Origin: Saccopteryx bilineata
Lineage: Eukaryota > Chordata > Mammalia > Chiroptera > Emballonuridae
Assembly: GCF_036850765.1 (NCBI RefSeq)
Contig: NC_089493.1
Location: 185,599,140 to 185,663,139 of the forward strand
Reading direction: 5' to 3'
DNA length: 64,000 bases
Positions 11,916 through 23,119 of the stretch are shown here, one piece after another (position 1 is the stretch's first letter; each line of letters opens with the position of its first letter). The translations under genes were made by a program, and so were the position numbers. A model generated the notes under the pieces. That model saw nothing but the letters and a program-made list of their open reading frames with translations, did no database searches and was not told the DNA's origin.

Positions 11916-12820
11916 ATCTTTTTAGTAGAAATTAGTTTTATGTGATAATTATTACATTAATTTTTAATTGAATTTGTTGTGATTATTCAGACCCAAGAGA
12001 AGCCTATGTGTATGAGGTTTCTAGTTTTGATAATATCATCCTTTATTTCTATAACCCCAAACCTCTTTGAAGCTCCATGAATCTTATTTTATTCATCATA
12101 GTGTATTTAGTTTCTATTAAATTGCTTGCTGATACCATAACATAGAATGACAAATCCTGTCACACGTTATATGCCCTATACAAATTTTATATAATTTTAC
12201 AATTTTAAAGCTGCAGTGAAATATCCCAGGGGAAATATCATTGGGAATTGCAAAACAATTGTTTTTGAAATAAATTGTGTAGAGGTTGCCAGTGGGTACT
12301 AGATATTGCAAATGTAACTTGTAATTGGAATTATTTGATGTTTAGAGAAAGTAAATTAAAATCAGATGTTCATTTCTTGCTATTTAAAACCATGGTTTAC
12401 TCATCCTGTCTTCTGAAAAATAGGTGTAATTAAATCTCTTGCATAATTTAGTAAATATTCTATTAAAAGCAGCATACGGATTAGTAAGTAAATAGAAATG
12501 TTGGCAGAAAAGACTTCCAGTTAGAAAATGATTGATTAGTTTGCTGATGCTGATAAAGGATTAGTGTCATATGTTTGGATTCTCAGGCTGTAAAGCAAGT
12601 GACCTACTGTGTGTTAAAATCAGAGGCTACCAACTGCTTTGAGACACACCCCATGTTGGAGTAAACTTGTTTTGCTATTTTTTTGTTTTGTTTTTCTTTC
12701 TCAGAGATAATGCTTCTCCTTTTGTCCTGAAATAATGCAGGACATCTCTTAAGCAAAAGAAGAGTTTCTTTTTCTTTACATCTATGTCAAGGTATAAACC
12801 TGGGACAGCACATTTCTCTG
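11915..12820. other. unique AT-rich noncoding sequence
   Basis: Nothing recognised. Confidence 0.45.
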
Positions 12821-13030
12821 CAGTAGTGGTCCGTAAAGTGTGGGTCCCACAGCATACCACCTGATACATTAGCACCACCTGAGATCTTGTTAGAAATGGG
12901 AATTCTGTAGCCCCACCCCACACCTAATGGATCAGAAACTCTGGGATGGGCCCAGAGATCTATTTGTGCTTTAAAAAGACCGCAAGGGTATTTATTATTC
13001 TGCTTCATGCTAAGATTTGCGAACTATTGC
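12821..13030 (+). mobile_element. MER5A-like nonautonomous hAT (Charlie group)
   Basis: Follows the MER5A pattern: 'gtgtgggtccca', 'agcaccacctgagatcttgttag', 'ccccaccccacacctaatgg', 'atcagaaactctggg' and a final 'tttgcgaactattg'. A second copy is at 45058-45245. Confidence 0.8.
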
Positions 13031-13099
13031 TCTAATAGAAATTTAGTATACCCAAATTACCTAGATTGCTATTAATTAATTATGATATTTCACTACGGG

Positions 13100-13694
13100 G
13101 AGCAGAACTGCTAAGTCATAGAGTATGGACATATTTAATTTTACCAGGTAATGCTGAATAGTTTTATAAACACTTTTTCCAATTTAAATTGCTGCCAGTC
13201 TGACCGGAAGTCTTACTGTCTTTGTACCTGACTTTCTCAGTTAACTTTTTACCAATCTGGTGGGTGTGAAATGGAATTGAATTGTGGTTTTAGTTTGAAT
13301 ATCCCTAATGAGGATTAGCATCTTTTCATATAGTTCTTGGCCACTTGTGTTTGCACGTAAGTGAAATGCATATTTTTATCTTATGCCCATTTCTTGGTTG
13401 GGTTGTCTTTTTTTGATTCATAGAAATTTTAAATACTCTGGGTTCTAATCCTTTGCAATTTTATATTTCAATTCTATATTTGGTGATTATAATTTTGTAT
13501 CATGCTTTGTCATGAATCTTAGAAGAAAAGGAGTTCATTATTTTAATGTAGTGAAATCTTTTATTTATGATTTTTTGTATCTATGATATATTTTGAAAAT
13601 CTTTCTCTTCCCAGGAAGCAGAGCTCTTCTGTTTTTGTTTCAGGTGCTCAATGTTTTGTCTTTAATGTATAGGTTTTTAATTTATATTAAAATT
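13100..13694 (-). mobile_element. ancient L1 ORF2 fragment
   Basis: On the minus strand this matches the C-terminal part of L1 ORF2, recognised from 'ggtgggtgtgaaatgg', 'ttgtggttttagtttgaat' and 'ttagcatcttttcatat'. It is heavily mutated with no usable frame. Confidence 0.65.
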
Positions 13695-13781
13695 ATATAT
13701 ATTTTTATATACCCATTTTATTGGGGTATATAATTCACATAAAATAAAATATACCCATTTAAAGTCTACAGTTTGGGTTTT

Positions 13782-13979
13782 TTTTAAATTTTTTTTTTAT
13801 TATTCATTTTAGAGAGGAGAGGGAGAGACAGAGAGGAGAGACAGAGAGAGAGAAAGGGGGAGGAGCTGGAAGCATCAACTCCCATATGTGCCTTGACCAG
13901 GCAAGCCCAGGGTTTCGAACCAGCAACCTCAGCATTTCCAGGTCGACGCTTTATCCACTGCACCACCACAGGTCAGGCA
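13782..13979 (-). mobile_element. tRNA-derived SINE, family B, nested in L1
   Basis: Same structure as the copy at 11652. Perfect 14-bp duplication acagtttgggtttt at 13768-13781 and 13980-13993, taken from the host L1 3' UTR. Confidence 0.95.
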
Positions 13980-14062
13980 ACAGTTTGGGTTTTGACAAAT
14001 AGCTATACTTATGTAACCACCACTGCATCAAGATGTAGAACATTTTCATCACCTCAAAAAAA

Positions 14063-14197
14063 TGGTGATGGACAAAGACTTGGCTTGGGGAGTAAACACA
14101 CAATAAGGTGTACACAGAGGTGTGTTGTAGAATTGGGCATATGAAACCTGTATGACTATGTTAACCAGTGTCCCCCCAATAAATTCAATTGAAAAAG
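14063..14197 (+). mobile_element. short 5'-truncated L1 3' end, nested
   Basis: Plus-strand L1 terminal segment ('ggtgatggac', 'aaacacacaata', 'gttgtagaattgggca', 'caataaattcaat', short A tail) lying inside the minus-strand L1. Similar endings, reversed, are seen at 20697 and 17513. Confidence 0.65.
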
Positions 14198-14580
14198 ACT
14201 CCATTGTGTCTTTTTACAGTCAGCCTCTTCAGCTCACCTGGTCCCAACTAAATGCTGATCTACAATATTTTCTAACCAGAGATTAGTTTATCTTTTCTAA
14301 ATTTCCTATAAGTGAAACCACACTGTCTGTCGGTATTATTTTGTATCTGGCTTCTTTCACTCAGCAAAATATATCTGAGATTTATCCATGTCATTGTGTG
14401 TAGCTGTAGTTGGTTCCTCTTTATTTTCATTTTCTGATGAGTCCTTCTCCATTCCATTGCATGGATATTCTATAATTGTGTATCTATTTACCAATTGATG
14501 GACTGTCTCCAGCATTTTTTTTGTTACTATTGTGAATAAAGCTGCTGTAAACATTTGTATTCAAATCATTTTGTGGACAT

Positions 14581-14909
14581 ACCGTATTTCTCCATCTTTA
14601 AGATGCACAGAATTTGCAAAATTTGGGGTCTAAAAGCTGTGTGTGCCTTACACTGTCGTTATAGATTTTTTTACTTGCATTTTCCATCTTTTTGTGCTTG
14701 TTTCTGCGCTCATTGTTGAAGACAGTGATTCATCATCAGACACAGATGAGGACAAGCTAATGGATGAGAGTTTTGATAGTGATGAGGAATTATAAAAATT
14801 TTATGATGAATAAAAGTTGAGTTCAATAACTTGATGTGATACTTTTTTTTTTTTTTTTCAAGTTTCGAGTCCCATAATTAAGGTGCATCTTATACATGGG
14901 AAAATACGG
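14581..14909 (-). mobile_element. nonautonomous DNA transposon with an acidic coding remnant
   Basis: Inverted termini accgtatttctccat and, reversed, accgtattttcccat bound a ~329-bp element placed within a contiguous L1 sequence, so the boundaries are clear. On the plus strand the interior codes a serine/aspartate-rich end (SDTDEDKLMDESFDSDEEL then stop, near 14735-14794). This looks like the acidic C-terminus of a transposase left after internal deletion. Family not named; TA sites at the ends are plausible but not exact. Confidence 0.75.
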
Positions 14910-15235
14910 TTGTGTTTATTTATCTTGGGAGAATATCTAAAAGTGGTAAGTTCAAGTTTAACTTTATTAAAAACTGCAAAATCTTTTCAAAAGTACTTGT
15001 ATTCTTTTATGTTCCCATCAGCCATGTATGAAAATTCCAGTGTCTTCATATTCTTGCCAACACTTGGTATTACCAGCCTTATTTATTTTAGGAATTTGGA
15101 TGTGTATGTAGTAATATCTTCTGGTTTTAGTTTGCATGAAGTTGATTTTGTTGATGCATGGGAGAGATTCCGTTTGAGTATTTTTCCATATGACCAGCCT
15201 ATTATCCCAGTGCCCTTATAGAATAAGGCAAATTT

Positions 15236-15652
15236 TTTCTTAATAATATGTAATGATAGTCCTGTCACATGCTAAAGAAATGAAATAACTCAGAATGATT
15301 TAATACTGAAAGTTAGTCTTTAGCTTTTTCTCCTCAATTTCATTCTTTTGTGTAACTTTTCATCTTAAATATATTGTCTGATCTGTAACCATTAAGACTT
15401 TTGTTTTTGACTACTGTTAAATTCTAAAATTAAAACCCAGTAAAACTGTTTACATTATTGTGACTATATATTTTCAAATCATATGAAAGCATTTATATTA
15501 TACTGATAAGCACAATAATAAATATATGTAACTATAATCACAGTTAAGAAAATATGTTTTAAAATACATCATGGGAACAATAATAATTGACCTGAGAACC
15601 ATCTTTGGTCTGAGTCAAGGATTTTCTGAATCAAAAATTTAAATTGTGTTAG
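15236..15652. other. unique AT-rich noncoding sequence
   Basis: Nothing recognised. Confidence 0.45.
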
Positions 15653-16062
15653 GTTTTTTTTTTTTGTTTTTTTTTTTTGTATTTTTCTGAAGCTGGAAAC
15701 GGGGAGAGACAGTCAGACAGACTCCCGCATGCGCCCAACTGGGATCCACCCGGCACGCCCACCAGGGGCGAAGCTCTGCCCACCAGGGGGTGATGCTCTG
15801 CCCCTCCGGGGCGTCGCTCTGCCGCGATCAGAGCCACTCTAGCGCCTGGGGCAGAGGCCAAGGAGCCGTTGCCAGCGCCCGGGCCATCTTTGCTCCAATG
15901 AAGTCTAGGCTGCGGGAGGGGAAGAGAGAGACAGAGAGGAAGGAGAGGGGGAGAGGTGGAGAAGCAGATGGGCGCTTCTCCTGTGTGCCCTGGCCGGGAA
16001 TCGAACCCGGGACTTCTGCACGCCAGGCCGACACTCTACCACTGAGCCAACCGGCCAGGGCC
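15653..16062 (-). mobile_element. tRNA-derived SINE, family A
   Basis: Perfect 12-bp duplication aaattgtgttag at 15641-15652 and 16063-16074. The minus-strand B box reads gggttcgattcc (near 16003). T-rich left end is the reversed A tail. Among the better preserved copies. Confidence 0.95.
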
Positions 16063-16074
16063 AAATTGTGTTAG

Positions 16075-17512
16075 TTTTATATCACAATTTTTATAGAAAC
16101 CCCATAGTGAGGTAAATAGTACAAAGTAAATCCATCTATTTTTATGTTTTTCCAGAAAAAATTTATGTTTCCATCCTCAAAGCAGAAGCTTCAAATTTAT
16201 TTTCTAATATTTAAGTTCCCTAGTTAGAATCAGAGGCAAGAAGATTTAAAATGTCTAATCTCTTAGGGTTTAAAAATACATGCAATTATGGTATGTTGGA
16301 TTTATTACTTTTGTAGATTAAAATCAATGGGATTTTAGCAATTAATGACAAAATTGCATATAATGGTCTTATGGTATTAATAGTCTTAGTAAGCCATCTG
16401 TAGCAGTTTTTAATTCTAAATATAATTGCATAGAGTAGTTGATGTTTTCTAAGGAAAAAATCTCTAGACAAACTATGCTTCATTTTATTTCTATTTTAAG
16501 CCAATCCCTGGACTACTGAATCTGAGATCTATGAGTTATTCCTTTTTGGAGATTTGGGAGTTTGCAGAAGTATAGAGATGATAAAAATCATGATATGAAA
16601 AGCCACATACTTTTTAGAGATAACAGGTTTTTTTCTATGCCAGCATCAGTATTTTATTGTATACGTGTGTGTGTTTGCCTGTGAGTGTGAGAGGGAGAAA
16701 TTACATTCTCGCCTCCTATTTGGGTGTGCAGATTCCTCATTCGGACAGAAGAATGTTTCACCCACCTGGAAATCAGTTGGGTGTAATAGAATCTATCATA
16801 TGGCATTCAGTTATGTGACACAGGATGTCATTTCTCTTCTAACCAGTGGTTGTTGAAGCCCATGGACCACGGAGCTTATTTCTGTGTGAACTTCAGGTGC
16901 GAGAGCTTAGTTAACCTTAGGCAATCCATGGCAATTTCATCACTGCTTAATATCTTTTATCTCCTTTTTTGATGTCTTTCCCCTTTATCTTCCATCTTTT
17001 TAATCATTCCTTGTGTCCATAAGCACCCACTTTATTGAATTTAACACATCTTTCTAATCTTTTGTTCATATGTTATTAAGGTATGTCCTTAACAAATAAG
17101 CTACTTTGTGTGTGTGTGTGTAAGTTTTTGGTGAACATAGATAGTACTATGCTGTGCAACCCTCCTGATTTTTCCCATCAACATTTAAAAATATTTTATT
17201 ATTCAACTATACTATTCATTATTTCCTGTTTCCATCATATAAACGTACATTTATTACATTTACTTATTCTTTTAGTGATGAAAGCCCCGGAGGCCTCCAG
17301 CACCTTGGTGTGAGAAACAATGTTTCGATAATTAACCTTCCTCGGCCACTTCTTAGGACTGTTGGGTGCCTGCATGTGCTCCTACTTAGTGTTCTCCCAG
17401 AACACTGGTTGAGCCTTTTGCTAACCGATGTTATGCGATATTTTACATTTTACATTCTAATGTATGTAAAATGGCATGTTTTTTTAACCACCATTTTATT
17501 TGTTTTCATTTT
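16075..17512. other. unique AT-rich noncoding sequence
   Basis: Contains short TG runs near 16663 and 17106. No gene, and no repeat I can name with confidence. Confidence 0.4.
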
Positions 17513-19400
17513 GTTACCTTTTAATTGAATTGTATTGGAGTGACACTGGTGAACATAATTGTACAGGCTTCAAGTGTCCAATTCAACAACACATCTCTGT
17601 ACGCTGCACTGTGTTCACTCTTCCAGTCAATCTTCATCTCTCACCGTTTCTCTCTCTCTACCCTCCACTCCCTCCCCCTCCCCACAGCAATCACCAAACT
17701 GTTGTCCATTTTTCATGAGAGGTTTTTTTGTCCTTTTTTGCGCCATCACCCTCCCTCCCTCCCCCAACCGCCCACCCCCACCACAGCTGTCAGCCTGCTC
17801 TCTATGAATGAGTCTGTTTCCATTTTGCCTGTTAGCTCAGGAGATTCCACATATGCATAAAATCATACGAAACTTGTCTTTCTCTGGTTGGCTTATTGTA
17901 CTTAGCATAATGATCTCTAGGTCCATCCATGCTGTTGCAAAAGACAAGCTTTCCTTTTTTAGGGCTGTGTCATATTCCGTTGTGTAAATGTATCACAGCT
18001 TTTTTTAATCTACTCATCTAAATACTTTATCCAATGGGCTGTTGCAAGATTTTATCTATTGTGAATAATGCTGCAATGGACATAGGGGTGCATATATTCT
18101 TTTGAATTAGTGTATCAGGATTTTTAGGATATATACCCAGAAATGAGATTGCTGGAACAGAAAGTAGTTTCATTTAAAATATTTTGAGATAACTCCATAC
18201 TGCTTTCCACAGTGGCTGTATCAGTCTGAATTTTCACCAACAGTGCATGAGACTTCCCTTTTCTTGACAACCTCGCCAGTACCTGTTGTTTGTTGATTTA
18301 TTGGTATGGCTATTCTGACAGGTATGAGGTGATATCTCATTGTGGTTTTAATTTGTATTTCTCCAATGATTAGTGATGAGCATTTTTTTAAATAATTTTA
18401 TTTTTTTAATGGGGTGACATCAATAAATCAGGATACATATATTCAAAGATAACAAGTCCAGGTTATCTTGTCTTTCAATTATGTTGCATACCCATCACCC
18501 AAAGTCAGATTGTCCTCTGTCTTCTTCTATCTTGTTTTCTTTGTGCCCCTCCCCCTCCCCCTTTCCCTCTCCCATTCCCCCCTCCCCCCCATAACCACCA
18601 CACTCTTATCAATGTCTCTTAGTTTCACTTTTATGTCCCACCTACGTATGGAATAATGCAGTTCCTGGTTTTTTCTGATTTACTTATTTCGTTTCGTATC
18701 ATGTTATCAAGATCCCACCATTTTGCTGTAAATGTTCCGATGTCATCATTTCTTATGGCTGAGTAGTATTCCATAGTGTATATGTGCCACATCTTCTTTA
18801 TCCAGTCATCTATTGATGGGATTTTTGGTTGTTTCCATGTCCTGGCCACTGTGAACAATGCTGCAATAAACATGGGGCTGCATGTGTCTTTACGTATCAA
18901 TGCATTGTGATGAGCATTTTTTTCATGGCTGTTACCAACTGTATGTCCTCTTTGGAGAAGTGTCTATTCAGGTCCTATGCCCATTTTTAATTGGATTGTT
19001 TATCTTCCTACTGTTGAGTTTTATAACTTTTTAATAAATTTTGGTTATTAATCCCTTACCAGTTATATCAGCAAATATGGTCTCCCACACAGTGGATTGT
19101 CTTTTTATCTAGTTAATGGTGTCTTTTGCTGTGCAAAAGCTTTTTGGTTTGATATAGTCCCGTTTGTTTATTCTGGCCTTTATTTCACTTGCCTGAGGAG
19201 ATGTTATCTGCAAAAATATTGTTACTAGGGATGTCTGAGAGGCTACTGCCTATGTTTTCTTCTACAATTTTTACGGTTTTGTGATTTACATTTAAGTTTT
19301 TTATCCATTTTGAGCTTATTTTTGTGCATGGTGTAAGTTGGTGGTCCAGTTTCATTTTTTGCATGTCTTCCTTCTGCAAGTGCTTCGTGAATCATATCAC
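17513..19400 (-). mobile_element. older L1, 3' half, interrupted by a younger L1
   Basis: Minus-strand L1 starting with its 3' UTR ('tattggagtgacactgg' at the left) and running through distal ORF2: 'ggctgtgtcatattccg', 'caatgctgcaatgg', 'atatacccagaaatgag', 'ttgtttatcttcctac', 'tctcccacacagtgg'. Frames are broken. Split at 18373-18923 by a young L1 with target duplications. Confidence 0.85.
18390..18906 (-). mobile_element. young 5'-truncated L1 (517 bp)
   Basis: Perfect 17-bp duplication gtgatgagcattttttt at 18373-18389 and 18907-18923. The insert is the reversed 3' UTR plus the last ~89 codons of ORF2, ending in the same IIPYVGGT as the full-length L1 at 48 kb. The two protein segments differ at about two positions (S/N near the end, and the residue used here as M), so they come from one recent lineage. 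Confidence 0.97.
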
Positions 19401-19599
19401 AAGCCCAACTGCAGTTTCATTTCTTGCAAATCTCCCCTCATTTCTCAACTCTTAACGCACTGCATGTGCACGTCCTTATAGCACTGTCACAGACATATAA
19501 AGGACAGTGGTCTTTGTGCCCTTTCTCCCTGGGTCAGGGACCAGTTTCTGGAGTCTAGATGATGTCTGTCTTTCTCCTGCGGAAACTTGCCTTGGGATT
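19401..19599. other. unique noncoding sequence
   Basis: Nothing recognised. Confidence 0.4.
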
Positions 19600-19860
19600 T
19601 GCATCTGAAGAAAGAAGTTTAGGTGTTGCTTCTGTCATTTTGTAGGTGTGTGATCTTGAGCAAACTGCTCAGCACTCTGTGTGTCTTTTCCTCACCTGTG
19701 AAATGACGATGAGCCTCTGCCTCACAGGGCTGTAGTGAGACAGCTGGTGGCGCATGGCAGTGTTCATTCAATGCTATGTCCTCTCCTTGTCCCACTTAGT
19801 ACAAGCATAGGACCTTGCATGGGATTAGGTATTTGGTAAAAGACGCTTGCAAGAATGAAT
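19600..19860 (+). mobile_element. MIR/L2-type remnant
   Basis: 'gtgtgtgatcttgagcaaac', 'tcctcacctgtgaaatg' and 'cctcacagggctgtagtgag' are the MIR core order. The 3' part resembles L2 ('agaatgaatgaatg'). Confidence 0.6.
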
Positions 19861-20696
19861 GAATGCCCATTGGGTCTGTCGTTAGCTGCCTCCACCCGTG
19901 TGTCCTGCGAGCGTTTTCTTTGCGTGGGGTTTGTCTGATGTTGCCCCCACTCCTCTCAAATATGAGCTGCAGGCCCTGTGGTGCATTATTAAGGTCACCT
20001 TACTTTTTCTTGGTGATAGTAGCTTAAATTGGGTAAAAAGATAAATTAATCCCTCCATCGAATTAGTTGTCTAATGTTTCTTTCTTTGAGGACAAGTGTC
20101 AGTCTTAATCTATTTCAACGCAGAGACTCCTCTAAATAATGACTTCTTTGTGGGAATTTTTTTTGTCAGGTTTAAAGGGAGTTACATTGGATGTACGGGC
20201 TCTTTTCTAAGGTCCCTGCAAGGCCGTTGCCCTCCTTCTTTGTAGGACTATCCCTATTGCCCTTTTTCCTCTTGTCCCTATGTGCAAATGGTACATGGTT
20301 GGTCATTTGGACAACGGGGGAGTTAGAAATAGAATTTCTCATTGCCAAGGTCATGTTCTTAACAGGTGAGACGTGAGAATCTCTTTCATTCCCAGGTGCC
20401 ATCTGGAAGCACCTTGATTGGCAGGTCACCATGGGTCTCGCCACAGCTGGATATGGGATTTCATCTACCTACTCAGTGTCCCACTCAGTCTGTCTGCCTT
20501 CTGAACAGGGTTCAGGAAAGTTCCAGAGCCAGCGGCTTCTGAAGATTGTTCATCTCTGTTTTCATGTGCAAGATGGAAAATAGTATTTTGTTTTCCCAGT
20601 CCACATCTGGGCTCTGTAATAAAGTGTTTTTAAAAGGTCATTGTAATATATAGTCTCTAAAGACTTAGTGTTATTTACATATTAGTGGTATTTTTT
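19861..20696. other. unique noncoding sequence
   Basis: No coding frame is convincing; small overlapping frames on both strands at 20172-20444 lack family features. Confidence 0.4.
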
Positions 20697-20775
20697 TTAA
20701 AATTGAAATTTATTGGGGTGACGCTGGTTAACAAAATTATGCAGCTTTCAGATGCCCAACAACAGGGTACATATG
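20697..20775 (-). mobile_element. L1 3'-end scrap
   Basis: 'aaatttattggggtgacgct' followed by 'ggttaacaaaattatgcagc' is the reversed end of an L1 3' UTR. Confidence 0.65.
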
Positions 20776-21099
20776 AGTAGCCTTATACTCTATTTACTTG
20801 ACACAGTTTTAATAATAAGAACAGCTCTTATGAATAACTTGGAAGGAAAGGACACACATCTGCCCCTTTGTACACTTTGTGATAACTACACAATGCTGCC
20901 TCGCTCTGTAAATGTAATCAATGAAAGCGATCTTTTATACAAAGCAGAATAAAGCTGTTTCTGTAATTAGTGTGAACATACCCAAGAAAACAAGGCTAAT
21001 TACTGAAGGAGAAAAAACCCCAGCATGAATTTTGTGAGAAATAGGCCATCTTCTTCACTAGGCAGTTTTTGTTTTTTTTTTTTGATGTTCCCTCAACTC

Positions 21100-21480
21100 T
21101 GGAGAATAGGAATTTTGATGACATTAATTCAACTTATTAATGATCATGGTAACTCACTCCATCCACCTAATTAAATCATCAGCTACAATTGGTAACAGGG
21201 GAGCATCATTTAAGTGGCGTTGTTCTGACAGACTAGATGCCACCACACTCCTAAATATTTAATACTCCCTGTGGCTGGATTAACGGGAAGGTTCAAAGAG
21301 CCTTTAACCAGGTCTTTCAAAGGTGACTGACAGATGTTTTCTATGCCTTCAAAAAAAAGTCAGATTAATTATAGGTAAATTTCTGCCTAAAATCTTTTGT
21401 CATTGGGTGTAATTAGGCTGAGAAATTTTAATTACAATGCTTTATTTTTTTATTCCACTGATAAGATAGCTGAGCCCCTG
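21100..21480. other. possible conserved noncoding element
   Basis: Repeat-free, AT-rich stretch with many homeodomain-type cores (attaat, taattaaatca, ttaattat, gtaattagg, ttaattaca) and balanced complexity. Suggestive of a developmental enhancer, but this is inference from composition only. Confidence 0.35.
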
Positions 21481-21519
21481 AAGGAGAATTGATTTATTTT
21501 AAGCACTTTATTAAGACCT

Positions 21520-22570
21520 TACTTCCTCATGACTTATTTATTTTATAGCTGAAGTTTTGTACCTTTTGACTCCCTTCATTCATTTTAATACCATCCCCAA
21601 ACCCTATCTTGGCAACCACCAATCTATCCTCTGTATCTATAAGCTTGTTATTATTTTTTTAAGATTCCATGTTACGAGTGCGATCATATGATATTTGTGT
21701 TTCTCTGATTTATTTCATTTAGCAAAATGCTGTCACATTCCATCCATGTTGTTGTACATGTCAAAATTTTATTCTTATTTATGGTTGAGTAACATTTCAT
21801 TGTGTATATACAGTGTGTCCATAAGTCATGGTGCACTTTTGACCGGTCACAGGAAAGCAACAAAAGATGATAGAAATGTGAAATCTGCATCAAATAAAAG
21901 GAAAATTCTCCCAGTTTCATACCTGTTCAGTGCAGTTTAATGTGGGCTCACACACAGATTTTTTAGGGCTCCTTAGGTAGCTATCCCGTACAGCCTCTAC
22001 AGACTCATCACTGACTGATGGCCTACCAGAATGGGGTTTCTCCACCAAACTGCCGGTTTCCTTCAACTGCTTATCCCACCCAGTAATATTATTCCTATGT
22101 GGTGGTGCTTTGTTATAAACGTGCCGATATTCACGTTGCACTTTGGTCACAGATTCGAATTTAGCGAGCCACAGAACACACTGAACTTTCCTCTGTACCG
22201 TCCACACCTCGACTGGCATGGCCATGGGCTGCTCCGCTGTATACATGGTGTTACGTCATCATCTGTGCATGCGCACATGCTGCCACATCATCCTACAGAA
22301 ACTGGGAGGGTTTTCCTTTTATTTGGTGCAGATTTCACATTTCTATTATCTTTTGTTGCTTTCCTGTGACCGGTCAAAAGTGCACCATGACTTTATGGAC
22401 ACACTGTATACCACAATTTTCCTGGTTATCAGCTGGTGGGCATTTAGATTGTTTCCATATCTTGGCTATTGTAAATAATGCTGCAATGAACACAAGGATG
22501 CGTATATCATTTTCAGTTAGTGGTTTTGTTTTCTTCCTTTTTCTATTTTCTTGTGGAATAAATTTTTACC
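21520..22570 (-). mobile_element. ancient L1 3' fragment hosting a DNA transposon
   Basis: Reversed L1 3' UTR and distal ORF2 ('gacttatttattttatagctg', 'gttgagtaacatttcattg', then after the insertion 'ttgtttccatatcttggc', 'aataatgctgcaatgaacac'). The two parts are contiguous in L1 coordinates on either side of the element at 21811-22406. Confidence 0.8.
21811..22406 (-). mobile_element. 596-bp Tc1/mariner-like element with ~109-bp inverted repeats
   Basis: Inverted repeats begin cagtgtgtccataa and extend about 109 bp with few mismatches and one indel. TA dinucleotides flank it at 21809-21810 and 22407-22408. On the minus strand a 109-codon frame (22246-21917) contains a helix-turn-helix-like region (VQRKVQCVLWLAKFESV..., then a second region with KPHSGRPSVSDESVEAV). 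It resembles the N-terminal DNA-binding part of a Tc1/mariner-type transposase. The catalytic domain is missing, so it is nonautonomous. Confidence 0.9.
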
Positions 22571-22969
22571 TTTTACTATTATAACTGTTTGACTTAGATC
22601 TTTTAATGAGTTATCAGGAAAACACCTACCAATGGATAGGAGAGCACAAAGGTACCAATAGGTATTGCTGCTTGTATGAGGTCATAACCATTGCAGGTCA
22701 GACTGCTGTTGCCAACACAGAACAGCCAGAACTATTAATACTTAACACACCTGACCGCTTTCAACCTTAAATAACATGCATAACCTATTTTCCTTATATA
22801 TTTATTAATCTATTTGTTTTGAATAGATTTGTGTCTTCTTTTTTTTGTTTGTTTTTTTATTGGAGAGGAGGATGTAATGATTTTCCTAAGATGATTAATT
22901 ACATCCTGTGTGAAGTAATGCGCTTAACCATTTACATTTCAATAGTGTTTTTGCTTTAGCGTTTTGAGT

Positions 22970-23119
22970 TATTTTTAATATTTATTTTATAGATTTTTAG
23001 ACAGAGAAAGGGATAGAGCTAGAGAGACGGGAACATCAATCTATTCCTGTATGTGCCCTGACTGGAGATCAAACTGGCAGGTGATAACTCCAACCAACTG
23101 AGCTATCCGGCCAGGGCAG
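22970..23119 (-). mobile_element. old short tRNA-derived SINE
   Basis: Minus strand starts with a tRNA-like head (gccctggccggatagctcagttgg), has a B-box-like segment and ends in a GA/CT-rich tail. Probable duplication agcgttttga / agcattttga. More diverged than families A-C. Confidence 0.7.

Larger units (their letters stand above)
13695..15235 (-). mobile_element. ancient L1 3' half, broken by three insertions
   Basis: Minus-strand L1 in several pieces: 3' UTR (13695-13781 and 13980-14062), distal ORF2 (14198-14580), and more proximal ORF2 (14910-15235; 'tgttcccatcagccatgtat', 'cttgccaacacttgg'). The pieces are in consecutive L1 order. They are separated by a SINE, a short plus-strand L1 and a DNA transposon. 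Confidence 0.75.
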
